A stretch of 64,000 nt of DNA from Chloranthus sessilifolius. Taxonomy: Eukaryota; Streptophyta; Magnoliopsida; Chloranthales; Chloranthaceae. Both the position numbers and the translations under genes were made by a program. The stretch is taken from NCBI GenBank assembly GCA_021018995.1, contig CM037592.1:79363301-79427300 (forward strand), written 5' to 3'. Positions 11,691 to 23,123 of the stretch are shown piece by piece (position 1 is the first letter of the stretch; every line of letters starts with the position of its first letter). The notes under the pieces are model-generated. The model did no database searches. It had not been told where the DNA came from and was given only the letters and a program-made list of their open reading frames with translations.

Positions 11691-13276
11691 TGGCATGTAT
11701 ATATGCCAATAAATTAGTTACTTTTAGTACAGCTAGGCTACAATGAAGTGTTTGGAATTAATTAGAGTACTTTCTCACTTGAATTTCTGTAAAAAGAGGA
11801 TATTAAGAAAACAACTTGTTAAAACTGAAATGAGCTGTAGTTTTAACATTTTTCATGAGGCAAATGTCAGCAATTTGTGAAAAATAATCTTTGATGTGCA
11901 GTAAACCTGAAATGAGAGGAACTTCTGAAGACACACCCCTGAAAATGAGATGGAAGGCTATACCCAGTGAGATTTAGGCCTGAAAAAGTTTCCTTGAAGA
12001 GTGCCTTGGCAATTTTTCTGCTCTGTGGACTGATTAGATCCAATTTTAATCATTAGAAGTTAGGCAAATCCAAATTGAAACAGCTTGACAGCACTCATGA
12101 CATTGAGGACATGAAGTAAGGCCATCTCTTGGACAGTTTGAGCCAAAAATTTTTCCACCTTTGAACTGCCCTTGATACACAACACTTGAGCCTTAAAAAT
12201 CTCAGTTTTTCTTTGATGAAAACTAGAAATTTTGAACCCAAAATCTTTTGACCTGTTTCAGTTCACCCTCAACTTGAGAACTCAGAAAATAAGAGAAGTG
12301 AGGTTAGAGGTGCAAGGTTCGATGTCTGGCAAAAAGAAGAAGAAAGTATATTCGAAGGCTAGTATGGTGTATAGTTGTGGCATCCCAATCTTAAAAAAAA
12401 AAAGAAAAAAAGAAAAAGAGAATTCATTTCATTGAAAGATTGAAATGAGGATTAGAAACTGATCGCCTCAAATATGAAAATTCAAGAAGTAAATGGAATT
12501 GTGCTGAAATAAAAAAGGTTGAGCTGCAAATCACCTCCTTACCTTGTTGATTTCTCAATTTTGAATCCCATTTTACCCCTTTATTCTTTTACCAATTTCA
12601 CTCCTAAGCCACATTACAACCAAATAAAAAGACCTTATTGATCTGAAATGGATTGAGTTGTCATGTGGAGATGAGAATTTGTCTAATCTATGGTGAAAAG
12701 AGTTAGAAAATTTCAGAAACCAGAACAATGCCTATGCTCATGCTTACAGCCCTATTTGAGGACTGTAACTGCTCTTGAGCTGTGTGCAATTCTACACCCT
12801 TCATTGTTATTGTGAGTTAATAGCCCTGGTGAGACTTGGGCCTGAAATCCAATTTGATGGGGGTAGTATCAACACAAAATTCGCAAATAGAAGGTGAACT
12901 CTACATCAATTTTCAGACACAATGCCTTGACATGAACCAATTGATGATGAAGGAATTACTGCAAAAAAAAAAAAAAAAAATTCATGTTTTAAGTTAGTGA
13001 TTTTTCTGCTGAAAACCCTCTAGAACTGAAAAGACATGATGAGAATTTATTCTAGTTCACTGAAACTCTGTTTAGCAGGATGTACTACTATTAACTAACC
13101 TTATTGGGGAAGTTTGTGGGTACCTTCACTGAAAACCCTCAGGAGACTTCACTCCACTAGGGATCACCTAGGGGTTTAAAAGGCTTGGTGCATATGCTAA
13201 ATGCATCTGTGCTCCCTACGAAAGTGGCATTTTTATGTTCTTTTAATTCTCTTTTATTCAGGGACTAGCAAAGCTT
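11691..13276 (+). other. Long 3' untranslated region of Athila-A
   Basis: About 1.6 kb without a supported gene. It is homologous to the minus-strand regions at 562-1902 and 40777-41560, so it is a conserved noncoding part of the family. It contains A-rich runs (12390-12420 and 12962-12980) and a segment at 13090-13250 that is well conserved in the other copies. Confidence 0.75.
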
Positions 13277-13289
13277 AGGTTTGGGGGTG
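13277..13289 (+). other. Polypurine tract of Athila-A
   Basis: AGGTTTGGGGGTG lies directly before the 3' LTR start TGTTAAGTGG, at the position of the plus-strand primer of LTR retrotransposons. Confidence 0.8.
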
Positions 13290-15425
13290 TGTTAAGTGGT
13301 GAAAAATGCCACTTTTCACCCTATAATCTGACCATTGATAGACCTGTGAGTAAAATAATAAGCTCCTGCCAAGTGCATTTTATAGACAGCAATAAAAGAA
13401 GGTACTAATACAGAAAACCACTCAAGAATGCCCAAAAAGGAGCTATCTCTCAGCACAGGACAAACCTAGCAACAGCACACCAGAGGGTAGCACATCACTG
13501 GACCCTTGGAGCGCGTGGCTATAGCAGGGCAAGGAGAAGGAAGTGAAAACAGGCTGAGAACGATTGTTCACATGAAGGCGTCGATAGGAGCTGAAAGCAA
13601 AGAAAGAAAGAATTCGTGCAGTTGAAGAGGTCTTCGATAAGATCTGAAGGCAGAAGAAGGATGAATTCGTATGGATTAAGGAGTTCGATAGGATCTCAAA
13701 ACCTATCGAGCAGCTGAAAAGGAAGAAGAAATTATCCTATCGAAAACCTGCCTGAAGAGTCAAGGAACCTATCGAATGGTTTCTTGAACCTATCGAGATG
13801 AGAATGCTGGAACAGAACCTATAGAAGGGTGATTGAGCCTTTCGATAAGACTGAAAGCAAACCTATCGAAATGGCGGAATGAAGAGCAGAACCTGTCGAA
13901 ATAGTTTTCCAACCTATCGAAGAGCTTTTCCAACCTGTCGAATACTCCAAATCAAGGACTGAGAAGGCTGGAACTCCAAACGAAGATTCATCCTATTGAA
14001 ACCTATCGAACGGATCTGAGAACCTAGCGAAAGGACCAAAATACTTGATTTCAACCTGTCGAAAGCTTCCTGAACCTGTCAAAATCGTGTGCAAAACTTC
14101 TCAGAAATTCAGTTGAGCACACATTGTACTTCAGTGACCCGCTGCACGCAATTCGAGGCACTTGGTGACTGACACGACGTTTCCAAAAGATACCCTAAAA
14201 AACCCTAACCGACTCACGTGCTTTAACAGAACTCTAACAAACTCTGACGACCTTCTAGAAGGGATTTTTGGCGGAAAAAATAGAGGAGAAAGCTATATAT
14301 AGAGATCCCCAATTGCCATTGGGGGGGATCGAGATCTGAGCCAAAATTCTGGAGATTAGTGCCTGCAGAGCAATTCCATTTCCTTCCTTTAGCCCAACCA
14401 TGGTTGGCTAAATCCCTTGGATTAGCGAGGAGTGAAGTTAGATCTGTAATTGGGTGAGGTTAAGAGTGCTATTGTAAATTCCTAGCTGCATAGAGTACAG
14501 ATCTGAGAGTATTTTCATTGTTAAGTGACTTTGTTTGTAATGATAATACTGTTTTTAATGCTTTAATTAGATTTAAACTTCCTTTGGTTCCATTTGGTGA
14601 TCGATCGGATTTGTGTAGCGGAGTTGTAGATCAGCTCACCCACTTAACTGGTAGACCTCTTGGATACCATTTGATCTCCATAGATCTGATGCTCCTGTGA
14701 TTCCTTGAGTTTGTGACCTAGGAATTGTAGCATCTGTAGTGGTTTTAATTGTTCTAATTGAGGCTCTGGCTTTGTAGGAGATCTCTAGGATGGTCTGTGA
14801 CCAATAAAATCGACAGATCATAACCTTAAGGTAAATCTAAGCTCAGGTCTCAATTTGATTCATTTGCTGCAATCCATGGATTCGATAAAGTCTATAGGAT
14901 GGTCTATGACCATTAAAGTGGACAGATCATAGCCTTAAGACCAGGTGGATCCTGTGATTTGGAGTGAAATTTATACCCTACAGCTGTGCTTATAGCCAAC
15001 GAGGGAATTGTGTGCTCTGAACCTTTGTAGCATGATTAATTGAATCTGATTTCAGTGAAAACCAACCTCCAAGCTACTCTTCTCCATTTTATGCATTTTC
15101 ACTCTCTTCCCCTGCAAGATCTAAGCTCCCAAACTCGATCCAAGATAGCTTATGTTTAAATTGTAGCTTAGTTTAAGTGACAACTCATTCCAAACCTCTC
15201 TCCTATCTTTTCACTAAATTAGTAATAGCTAGGGTGCCAGATCTGACACAAATCTGGAGATTTGTCACATATCTAAACAACCTCCCTATGGACATTTCCT
15301 TACTCACCATTCTTTTAAAGCTTGCTACAACAGATCCTGAATACTTGCAGGCCTGTATGAGTGTGTCTGCCTAGTTTTATTGTTGATTTTAGACCCTTAT
15401 TTGAGGGAAGGCAAGCACACCAACA
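13290..15425 (+). repeat. 3' LTR of Athila-A
   Basis: It is a direct repeat of 2185-4324, with TG at the start and CA at the end, followed by the duplicated target GTCGC (15426-15430). It carries the same U3 motif array (about 13560-14095) and TATA box (14293-14302). The many small differences from the 5' LTR show that the insertion is not recent. Confidence 0.92.
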
Positions 15426-15430
15426 GTCGC
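15426..15430. repeat. Right target-site duplication of Athila-A
   Basis: GTCGC pairs with GTCGT at 2180-2184, with one mismatch. Confidence 0.7.
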
Positions 15431-16618
15431 CAATCTCAATCTTCAGCTTTCGGATATTTTTGAAAATAAATAATACCGTTACACCATATTTCTAGTCTCT
15501 TAGCATTGGTCGTCAATCAAGTCTAAGATCCTATCAACACAGATTTAACCTAATCAATAATTATCTAGAAATTTGAGCGTCAATCAAACTCTAACAAACT
15601 GAAGATGAAAAAGTAAAAATCTTTACACTAATCTGTAAATTCTAATTTGATTCATCAATTCAAATTAAAACTTAGAGATGTTTACAAAGGAAAGAAAATC
15701 TAATCTAGAAAGCAAAGTAAAATATATCCTTCACCCCTCAGCCGTCATTAATTGCTCCTGAGAAATTACAGATATCTACACTAATCTTCAGCACTCAATT
15801 AGAGTCGTCAATTACTCTTGAGAAACCTCTGATATCTAATCTACTCTAACTAGTATACACTACTGATCAGAAGAAAATCTAACCTTAGGCATCAATTAAT
15901 GCTGAAATTCTTCGATGCTTATTCCTATGTCGAGCCCTCTTAGTTATAGATCATAAGGGGCCAATTTATAGAGATCTAGTTCTAATAAAAGAAACTATTA
16001 AAAATAAAAGATTCCTAATATAACTCTAATTACTAATTTCATCTTTCCTTGCTTCCTTTAGTTGATGCGCTTCTAGAGTGTTCTTTATCGAGTAGCAATA
16101 GAGTCCTTCGAATTAGATCTTTATCAATCTTCTCAGATCCGTGATTCATCAGACTTCTAATTACAGGAGTCTTCTAATTCTGAATATGACGGTGATAGTT
16201 CTCACGTGATCAACAACAACAATAATAGTAGGAAAGCTTCTATTCTTAGGAAATCGTAAATAGCGATTCCTTCTTTTCATAGCTTCTTCTCTGGAAAATT
16301 ATTAATCACGACTTTCTTTTTTCAGTAAGCTTCCTCATAGTTGATGATTCTCTGGATTACGCTTTATCGCTTATCTCTTTTTATCTCTTTTGAAGAATCG
16401 TAAATTACAATTTTTTGACTTTCAGTAGCGGCAAATCGTCTTTTTCGCTCAATCATTTTTCTTATTATTTTTTGAGTTTATTTTGATAAAGATTAACATT
16501 TAGGCTCTGATTAACTGTTTATCTTTAATATCTGCATATTAGTATCTTGTTAGTAGCAAACTAAGTCCTACCACCACTAAGTTAAGGGTGATAAAATGGT
16601 AAATTATGAAACTGATCA
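15431..16618 (-). mobile_element. Right part of the Athila-C LTR (minus)
   Basis: This continues the sequence interrupted at 2184. On the minus strand the LTR starts TGATCAG (16612-16618) and is preceded by a degenerate PPT (AAGTTTAAAGGTG), matching the Athila layout. It has no ORF and is AT-rich. It contains repeated GTCAATTA/GTCATTAATTG-like words around 15745-15840. Confidence 0.55.
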
Positions 16619-18393
16619 CACCTTTAAACTTAAGTTTTGCTAGTCCTTAACAAACAAGGAAACATAAAATATTTAAAACTTAAATTTAAATGTCACTTTC
16701 GTAGGGAGCACGATTGTATTTAGCAGATGCAACAAGCCTTTAAACCCCTAGGTGATCCCTAGAGGAGGAGTTATAGTCTTCTGAAGGTTTACAGTGAACT
16801 TACCTACAAACTTCAAATATTTTTGAATTTTTTAAAATATTTTTCAAAACTAAAAAATTCAAAATATAAATTAAATTATTATTTATTTTATATATATATA
16901 TATATATTTTCTATATTACTAATCAGTCAGTTAGTCGTTATATGTTTATTATTTTAAAATATTTCAAATCTTTTATCCTTAGCTTCCCATCATCGCAATC
17001 ATCCTTGATCAGCACTAAATAATTTCAATTCTTGTATAGCGTGGAGTGTGTGCATATCAATGAAAAGTTTATTCATTATAGATTTTCCTAAACTGCAATT
17101 TTTAGAAAATATTTTCATCCAAACTCTTATCGGCATACTCTCAAAAATAATTGAAATTTTGGGTTCTCATAATATGATATGTTCGTGAAATTCAAAGGAT
17201 AATTAGCTAAAAAGATACACCTCATGGAAAGGATAATAAATTCTTTTCATATAATTTATTTATTTATTCATAATATCTATCTCATATATCTCTACTAGAC
17301 TCATATTTTTTTGCAAATCGTAAATCACAAAGGTCTTTCCTTCGGCTTGTAATGGGGCTTTGGATTTTCAGAAGGTTTCAAAGAAAAAGGTAAAGAGGAT
17401 TCAAAATTATTTTCAAGAGTTTAGCTCTTCCTTCTCTTCTTCTTCTAATTTTCAGCTTCAGTAAGTATCTTTTTTTGGATAACTTCTTCCCATTTCTTTT
17501 CCTTTTGTAAATCCCATTTTCTTCTTTTCAGTTTGGAAGCTTTTTGCTTCTCTTTTCATAAAATAATTTTTTATGATTTTTCATTCTTTTCTTTTCTTTT
17601 CCCATATTTTTATACATTTATATTTCTTTCTCAGTTGTACCCTTTACAGCAGATCCCTTATCTCTTAACTCATACTCATTTCACTCCCTTTTCTTTCCTT
17701 CTTTTATATTATAAACTCTCATAAATTGTAGGGGTTAAGGATAGAAAGTTTTGGGCAGTCATATGGTTAAGGATTTATAAAATCTTGCACAAAGAAATTT
17801 AATCTTTAGGCTTCTAAAATGGATTCAAATGGTAAAATATTTTGAGATTTAAGCTTTTTGGCCCTGGTTAGAAAAAAGATGGCCTTCAGTCATTTTCACA
17901 ATTTACTAATATGAATGTCTTATTGCTTTGATATATTTAATAGACAGTTCTAAACAAATAAATTATCATAATGATAGAATATATTGATTCTAAATTCAGC
18001 AATATGAGATTTCAGATAGTAGAGAAGTTTAAAGAAAATTTAGGCATGAATAAAAACAGTCTCTCTTTCTCTCAGAATAAAGAGGAAATAGTCTCTATAG
18101 CTCACTGGTTATATAATTTTGAAATTATAATCTAAAATATATGCAGTTCAGATCAATCGTATAGTTCAAACATTCTCTGATGCAGTGTTCTAGAGATGCT
18201 TAACTTTGAATTGTAAATATCTTTGTTTTGATTTTGAACTACTACTATGATGGTTTGCTAAGAAATTCAGATTTTTATATATTTTTCGTAAATTGCATAT
18301 AATGATTCACTAAAATAATTTAAAATTTGAAATTTTAACATTTCTATGAAAAAGAAAACTAAACTAACGAAAAAACTAAACTAATGTGATGTA

Positions 18394-18430
18394 TCCCCCC
18401 CCAAACTTAAATAGGGCAATGTCTTCATTG
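18394..18430 (-). other. Internal PPT-like tract of Athila-C
   Basis: The minus strand reads CAATGAAGACATTG, then TTAAGTTTGGGGGGG, parallel to Athila-A 11659-11690 and Athila-B 41804-41838. It is about 1.8 kb from the LTR edge, a similar distance to Athila-A. Confidence 0.5.
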
Positions 18431-19157
18431 GGCAAAATAGGGGACATACAGAAAAATTTACCTATTTTATTTACTATGTTAATAATTGGGTATATAATCT
18501 GCAAAATCAATCAAAAATCTTTTCCCCAAACTTAGGAGAAAAATATTTCCGATTTGAATAGAGAAGGTTAGAATAAAAAAAAATGTGGAAAGAGAAAGAA
18601 ATTTTTAAAAAAAAAATTGTTAGTAATGTTAGTAACACACACTGTTAGTAAAAAAAAAATTGCAGAGGTAGTAAAAAGAAAATTATATATATATATATAT
18701 ATGTATATATATCGGAATATTTTCAATGAACAGAAGGAAAAATAAAAATTAAAATCTAATATAAGAACTAATTTCATAAAAGAGTATAAACCTAGGAAAA
18801 ATCTAGACACACACTAAACTATAACACTGGCAGCAACGTCCGAGAGAAGGATTCTTCGATAAAGATCGGTCATCGGCTTCTAACTACCTTCAATCAATGT
18901 CTCGCATCCCTTCCAATAAGAGGAGCTCCAACCTTTGGAGGGTTGCTACTCCAAGAGCTGTCGAATCACTCCCACTTGCCCTTCCAAATCCCTCCATGAT
19001 TCATCATCTGCACTGTTAATGCAGCTAAGGGAGAAGATGAGAAATGGAGAGGGGTGGTGAGGAGATCAAGGATGGGAAGGGAGACGACACTGGAAATTAC
19101 AACCCAGCCTTATTATATAGAAACTCGCATTCTGAGTGGGTTGTGATGGTGTAAAGT

Positions 19158-19376
19158 TTAGAAAGTGAGGGAAGATGGGTTACTGGTATATGGTTTTGGA
19201 TTTGAGTTAGGTTTAGGGTCAATGGTAGTCTCGGTGGATGATTCAGCATTAAAGACATATCGCTGGTGCTTTAGATTGTCTACTTTCTGTTGTGCAATCA
19301 GGAGCTCAGCTCTATATTTTTCTAAAATTTTATCAAGTCTTTTGCTAAAATCATTCTGGTTATGTTCTTCCATCAT
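19158..19376 (-). CDS. Small ORF of Athila-C, function unknown
   Basis: It encodes 72 residues, with a charged helical N-terminal half likely to form a short coiled coil (FSKRLDKILEKYRAELLIAQ, then KVDNLKHQRYVF) and a Pro/Ser/Asn-rich tail. Its position relative to the internal PPT parallels 11130-11366 in Athila-A. I recognise no domain. It could be a remnant of a post-pol gene or a chance ORF. Confidence 0.3.
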   Translation of the reverse strand: MMEEHNQNDFSKRLDKILEKYRAELLIAQQKVDNLKHQRYVFNAESSTETTIDPKPNSNPKPYTSNPSSLTF

Positions 19377-19980
19377 GGGGTGTAGGGTTATAGATGGAGG
19401 AAGAAGAAAGGTTATACACTAGTTTTGGTTAATGGATTTGTATAGATTTATAAGGAAAGGCTCGACTTTAAACCGTCACTTCGAGTAAATGTCTCTGTGT
19501 AGGTTCCTAGGCTAGGGTGGTTGGGAAGTAGTGGTTTTGAATGCATTTCATGTCCATTTTCTATACAATTTTAAATAGGTCTTACTTCTAATGCACCCGA
19601 AAAGACTGATCACTAGGTTCTACTGTTTCCCAGAATTATCGTTTGCAATTCTAGATAACGTTCACTAGATTCTATAATGAAAAATTGTAGTCGCTACGAT
19701 TTGACTCTATATTCACGAGAATCGCAAATCCATGCATTTTAAGTGATAAAAAGAAAGAAAAGAAAAAAAGAGCCCTTTACAACTAGTAATTTGTTATAAA
19801 TCGTAAGGAGTCATTTCAAAAGTATTTATATTTATGTATGTTACATGTTTGCTACGGGTGAGTCGGTAGCTCGACAAATTCAGGAGGAATTTAATGGCGA
19901 TCAAGGGGAGTTGATGTCTCTCCCATAAAAGAATTTCCTCTTGAGGTGCCAACTGGCCATGGGGAAAAATAGTTACTCTC

Positions 19981-21330
19981 TGTAGACACCCAAATTTGGC
20001 CCAAGGCCTGATCGACACATACTTCGAGAAAGGCATACCCTCGAGCTTCCGAAAGCATTTCTCAAACTCTTAGGAATCATTCTAAACCATTAGGAATTAA
20101 TCATAGCCTTCCCAGACCTATTAGAACCCTTTCCGGGTACAATTTGAACCCCCTGAATAGCAGTTAGAAAGAGGAGTGCTAACGTTTTTATAAATATTTT
20201 TCCAAATTAAGGCATATACCATTAGAAAGTAGAGCTTCCCATCTTTCGAACGAACTAAAAATTGCCTAATTTAGAGTTATACATCAAAAGTTATGGTGAA
20301 ATGAAGATCACAAATTTGTGTAGGAAATTACAAAATTGGACCCATAGAGCTAGTTTCAAACCCTCCTGAGCAGTGGTTAAAGAGAGCAATACTAAAATTT
20401 ACACAAACCTTTTCTAAAGTTGAGTTATATACCATTCTAAAGAGCACTTCTCCAGCTTTCCAACAAGCCAACAATCGCCTCAATTAGAGTTATACGTCAA
20501 AAGTTATGGTGAAATGAAGATCACGGATTTATGCAGGAAATTACAAAACCGAGCTGGGACCCCTACGGGTCTTCAACTTTCAATAGTTTGGGCCTGATTT
20601 TCCTTCAAAAAAGGGTCAAAATTGATATTGGAGGTTTGACTTGTGGACCATCCCAAAGTCTGGAGTGTGTTTCTTTAGGACCCTAGTGACCCTATTAGCT
20701 TAGGTTATTTCCCTTTGGCCATCCAAGTCACCACCCTATCATCTACCATTAAACCCAAATTCCTCTTCTCCAAGCTCTAGAAAACCCTAAAAACCTTAGA
20801 TTGCCCATTACCTAATTGCTAACCCTAATTAGATTTTAAGTACCACCTAACCCTCTCTTTTTCTATAAATAGAGAGGCACCCCACCTTGCAAAGGGCTTG
20901 AAAAAATTTTAAAAGACAGAAAAGGCTTTAGCTATTCCTCTCTTCCTCTTTTAGCATTTGTCCATTAAAATTCCAGCACCCAAGTTCATCCTTTACACCT
21001 CATTTTCCACCATCAATCCTTGAGATCTAACTAGAACTAGCCCTTAGCCTTCTTCTCTTACCTCTTAGCTACCCAGCCTTAGAGATTCAAACCCATCCTT
21101 CAACCCATTTGCTATCGAAAGCTCATCCAAGACACATCAATGCGAAGGTTCACATCGGTGCTACAAGGGCCTGAGAGCTCCGGCTTTCCCTTCTATTTAT
21201 CTACTTTCTTTGCTTTTCCTCTATTCTAGAATTAAGCCGTTACGCTACCCAAATTTTGGCAAGCGGGAAGGGCTCAATAGGATCGGTATGCCTTCGGGCA
21301 AGGGGAAGTGCCGCCCATTTTGCTTCTTTT

Positions 21331-21376
<46 letters not shown>

Positions 21377-21644
21377 AACCAGCCCCACATAGACCCGGCC
21401 ATAGTAGAGACCACTTACTAGTGGGTTGATCGGGTGCCTAACACCTTCCCGATCGATAACCGAAGCCCCTACCCAAGAGCCTTTGGCGTAGACTGGATTC
21501 AGAGTCATATTTGTGGCACTTTAGTACTTATAAAAATGATCTAAGTTTCCTGAGACACCAAAAGCCCCGGGTGACAACTCTAAATATTTTATTTAGCGAG
21601 CGCATTGTCGCGACAGGATCGTAAAAAAATCCCACGGTTGCACA
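19981..21644 (+). repeat. 5' LTR of Tat-1
   Basis: Starts TGTAGACACCCAAATTTGG and ends GGTTGCACA, two bases before the primer site. It is a direct repeat of 36639-37620 and a homologue of the Tat-2 LTR (48761-50379). A TATA box lies at 20864. An (AT)n microsatellite lies at about 21335-21371. It lacks the palindrome group seen in the Tat-2 LTR. Confidence 0.92.
20864..20872 (+). promoter_or_regulatory. TATA box of Tat-1 LTR
   Basis: TATAAATAG in the 5' LTR. The same place in the 3' LTR (37497-37506) reads TATATAAATA, and Tat-2 has TATAAATAG at 49653-49661. It is the likely core promoter. Confidence 0.75.
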
Positions 21645-21646
21645 GA

Positions 21647-21664
21647 TGGCGACTCTACTGGGGA
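21647..21664 (+). other. Primer-binding site of Tat-1
   Basis: TGGCGACTCTACTGGGGA lies two bases after the LTR. Tat-2 has a decayed TGATGACTCTGCTGGGGA. I recall that Ogre-type elements are primed by a tRNA-Arg, but I cannot confirm the tRNA from the sequence. Confidence 0.75.
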
Positions 21665-21801
21665 CTTACTAGTAGAGCTTCCCCTTGAACTTGGCCTCTT
21701 TATTTTTTATTTTACTAATATTTTATTGCTATTTTTTATTTTATTTTTACTCACTCATCCGATTACGTCATTTTACTTATCCCTACTTTTACATCATTTA
21801 C

Positions 21802-21963
21802 GAGCCTTAGCCGATCGACGGCCCTACTTGCGCACATTCTTCAATTTTCTTTATTTTTTCATCATTTTAAGTGCCTTAGCCAATTGGCGGGCCTATTTGT
21901 GCTTTGCATTTAAATTTCTTTACTTTAACGTCATTTAAAGTGTCTTAGCTGATTGGCGAGCCT
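21802..21963. repeat. Three 69-bp leader units with GCCAATTGGC-like cores (Tat-1)
   Basis: Units start at 21802, 21871 and 21940 with CTTAGCC(G/A)AT(C/T)G(A/G)CGG-like cores, exactly 69 bases apart. The cores are near-palindromic: the middle unit has the perfect GCCAATTGGC. Tat-2 has the same three units at the same 69-base spacing. Confidence 0.8.
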
Positions 21964-22471
21964 TGTGCAATTATATCCTAACAGTAAACGCTGGCCCGTA
22001 GTGGCGGCACGGGATCGTCACTCCCAATTTTTGGACTTAAGAAAACTTCTATAAAATTTTTTGAAAAAAAAATTAAAATTAAACCAAGAAAGGGGACTTA
22101 ATCAATTTATTTTTTTACCGGGTAGATTTTTAAAGGGTTGGGTTATTAGGCACACATACAACCACTTGGGTCTTAGTATGGCAGCAGCCCCTAGTGGTGA
22201 TGATCCAGAAAAGTCCCAGCCCACCTAGTATCTGAGAAGGCTTGCACCGGAGGTATATCAGGTGGGTCACCTATTCCTACAAGCTTAAAATCCTTTGGGG
22301 AACGCGCTAGCGAGTTATACCAGACTCAAACCCTTAGGTTCAGTGAGGAGTGAACGATTCACTAAAAAATCAGTCAGTTTCTGGAAGCCCAGCTTCCATA
22401 AAAAATCAAAAAGAGACTCATTTCGGGTTGCTGTTTACTACTGTCAAAAAAATCTGAAGCTTCATTTTAGC

Positions 22472-22637
22472 CTAGCGCAAGTAATAGTCGCGCTAGTACA
22501 AAAATCCCGGAATTAACACTGGCACAACTATTAGTTGCGCCAGCTTTAAATCCGGTCAGTTTTACCTTGGTGCAACTAATAGTTGCGCCATCTTAAAATA
22601 GGGGCATTTTTTACCTGCGCATGTATTAGTTGCACCA
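22472..22637. repeat. Array of four 23-25 bp palindromes, 47-48 bp apart (Tat-1 leader)
   Basis: Copies start at 22472, 22520, 22568 and 22615. The consensus arms are TGGCGCAACTA and TAGTTGCGCCA with one base between. The first copy has both outer arms changed in step (CTAGCGC and GCGCTAG). Spacers are A/T-rich and diverged. The array lies about 490 bases before the gag ATG. It could form RNA or DNA hairpins. Confidence 0.9.
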
Positions 22638-23123
22638 AGTCTATTTTGGACAGCAGCAGCCCGAATCTATAGTCTTTTCTACATCCCGAGTCCCCCGATT
22701 AGTTTTTTAGTGCCTCTGTTTGGGCCCCACCATCTCCGATACTCAATATGCCCCTATCGGTCAAAAGAAGGCGACTTCTCTTTGACTCATTTCAGGAGAT
22801 CAGGTTGTCAGCATCGATTTCTGTGCCTTCAATAGATCAAAGGTCTTCCTTTGATTCTTTTGAAGTGCTTCGGAATCGTCGTCACGTGTCCTAAATTAGG
22901 GTACGAAAGCCACCTGAGAAGGGAACTCCAAGGTTTCAGAACCTTTATTTTCACTTATAAAAATTCAATTCAAAAAAAAAAAAAAAAAAAGAAACCTAAA
23001 AACTAAAGTCTTTGTATTGCCAGCATAACGGAATCATCTTACCCTCCATCCTCCCGTAGGGGAAGGAGGAGAAAATTTTTTGGGCCTTATCCAAGGCACC
23101 CATACCCAACCCGACAACAAACG

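Larger units (their letters stand above)
2185..15425 (+). mobile_element. Athila-A, complete but decayed Athila-type Ty3/gypsy retrotransposon
   Basis: A 13.2 kb element bounded by two LTRs of about 2.14 kb in direct orientation and by a 5-bp target duplication. Order on the plus strand: LTR, primer site, gag, protease, RT, RNase H, integrase, a motif-rich spacer, a small ORF, an internal PPT-like tract, a 1.6 kb noncoding region, PPT, LTR. This order, the tRNA-Asp-like primer site, the DLGAS protease motif and the long 3' untranslated region fit the Athila lineage. The first 60 LTR bases differ at three positions between ends. No open env-like gene remains. It is inserted in the LTR of Athila-C. 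Confidence 0.92.
16619..19980 (-). mobile_element. Internal 3' region of Athila-C (minus), cut by Tat-1
   Basis: On the minus strand the segment nearest the LTR (16619-16830) matches the end of the Athila 3' untranslated region: the reverse complement of 16690-16830 resembles 13100-13260. An internal PPT-like tract lies at 18394-18430 and a small ORF at 19158-19376, the same order as in Athila-A. The rest is AT-rich, with (AT)n at 16890-16910 and 18684-18712, and shows no gene. Tat-1 begins at 19981, so the gag-pol part, if present, lies elsewhere. Confidence 0.6.

Noticed and set aside
17533..17724. Phe/Leu-rich ORF as a membrane protein
   Set aside because: It is a T-rich low-complexity stretch of the Athila-C 3' untranslated region with no conserved counterpart.
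20815..20835. Telomere-like AACCCTAA words
   Set aside because: Single, non-tandem words inside an LTR (also near 37455), not a telomeric repeat.
21335..21371. (AT)n microsatellite as a regulatory feature
   Set aside because: Plain dinucleotide repeat in the LTR, absent from the Tat-2 LTR. Noted within the LTR entry only.
22472..22637. Regularly spaced palindromes as a CRISPR array
   Set aside because: The setting is a plant retrotransposon leader, groups stop at four copies, spacers are AT-rich and shared between Tat-1 and Tat-2, and there are no cas genes.
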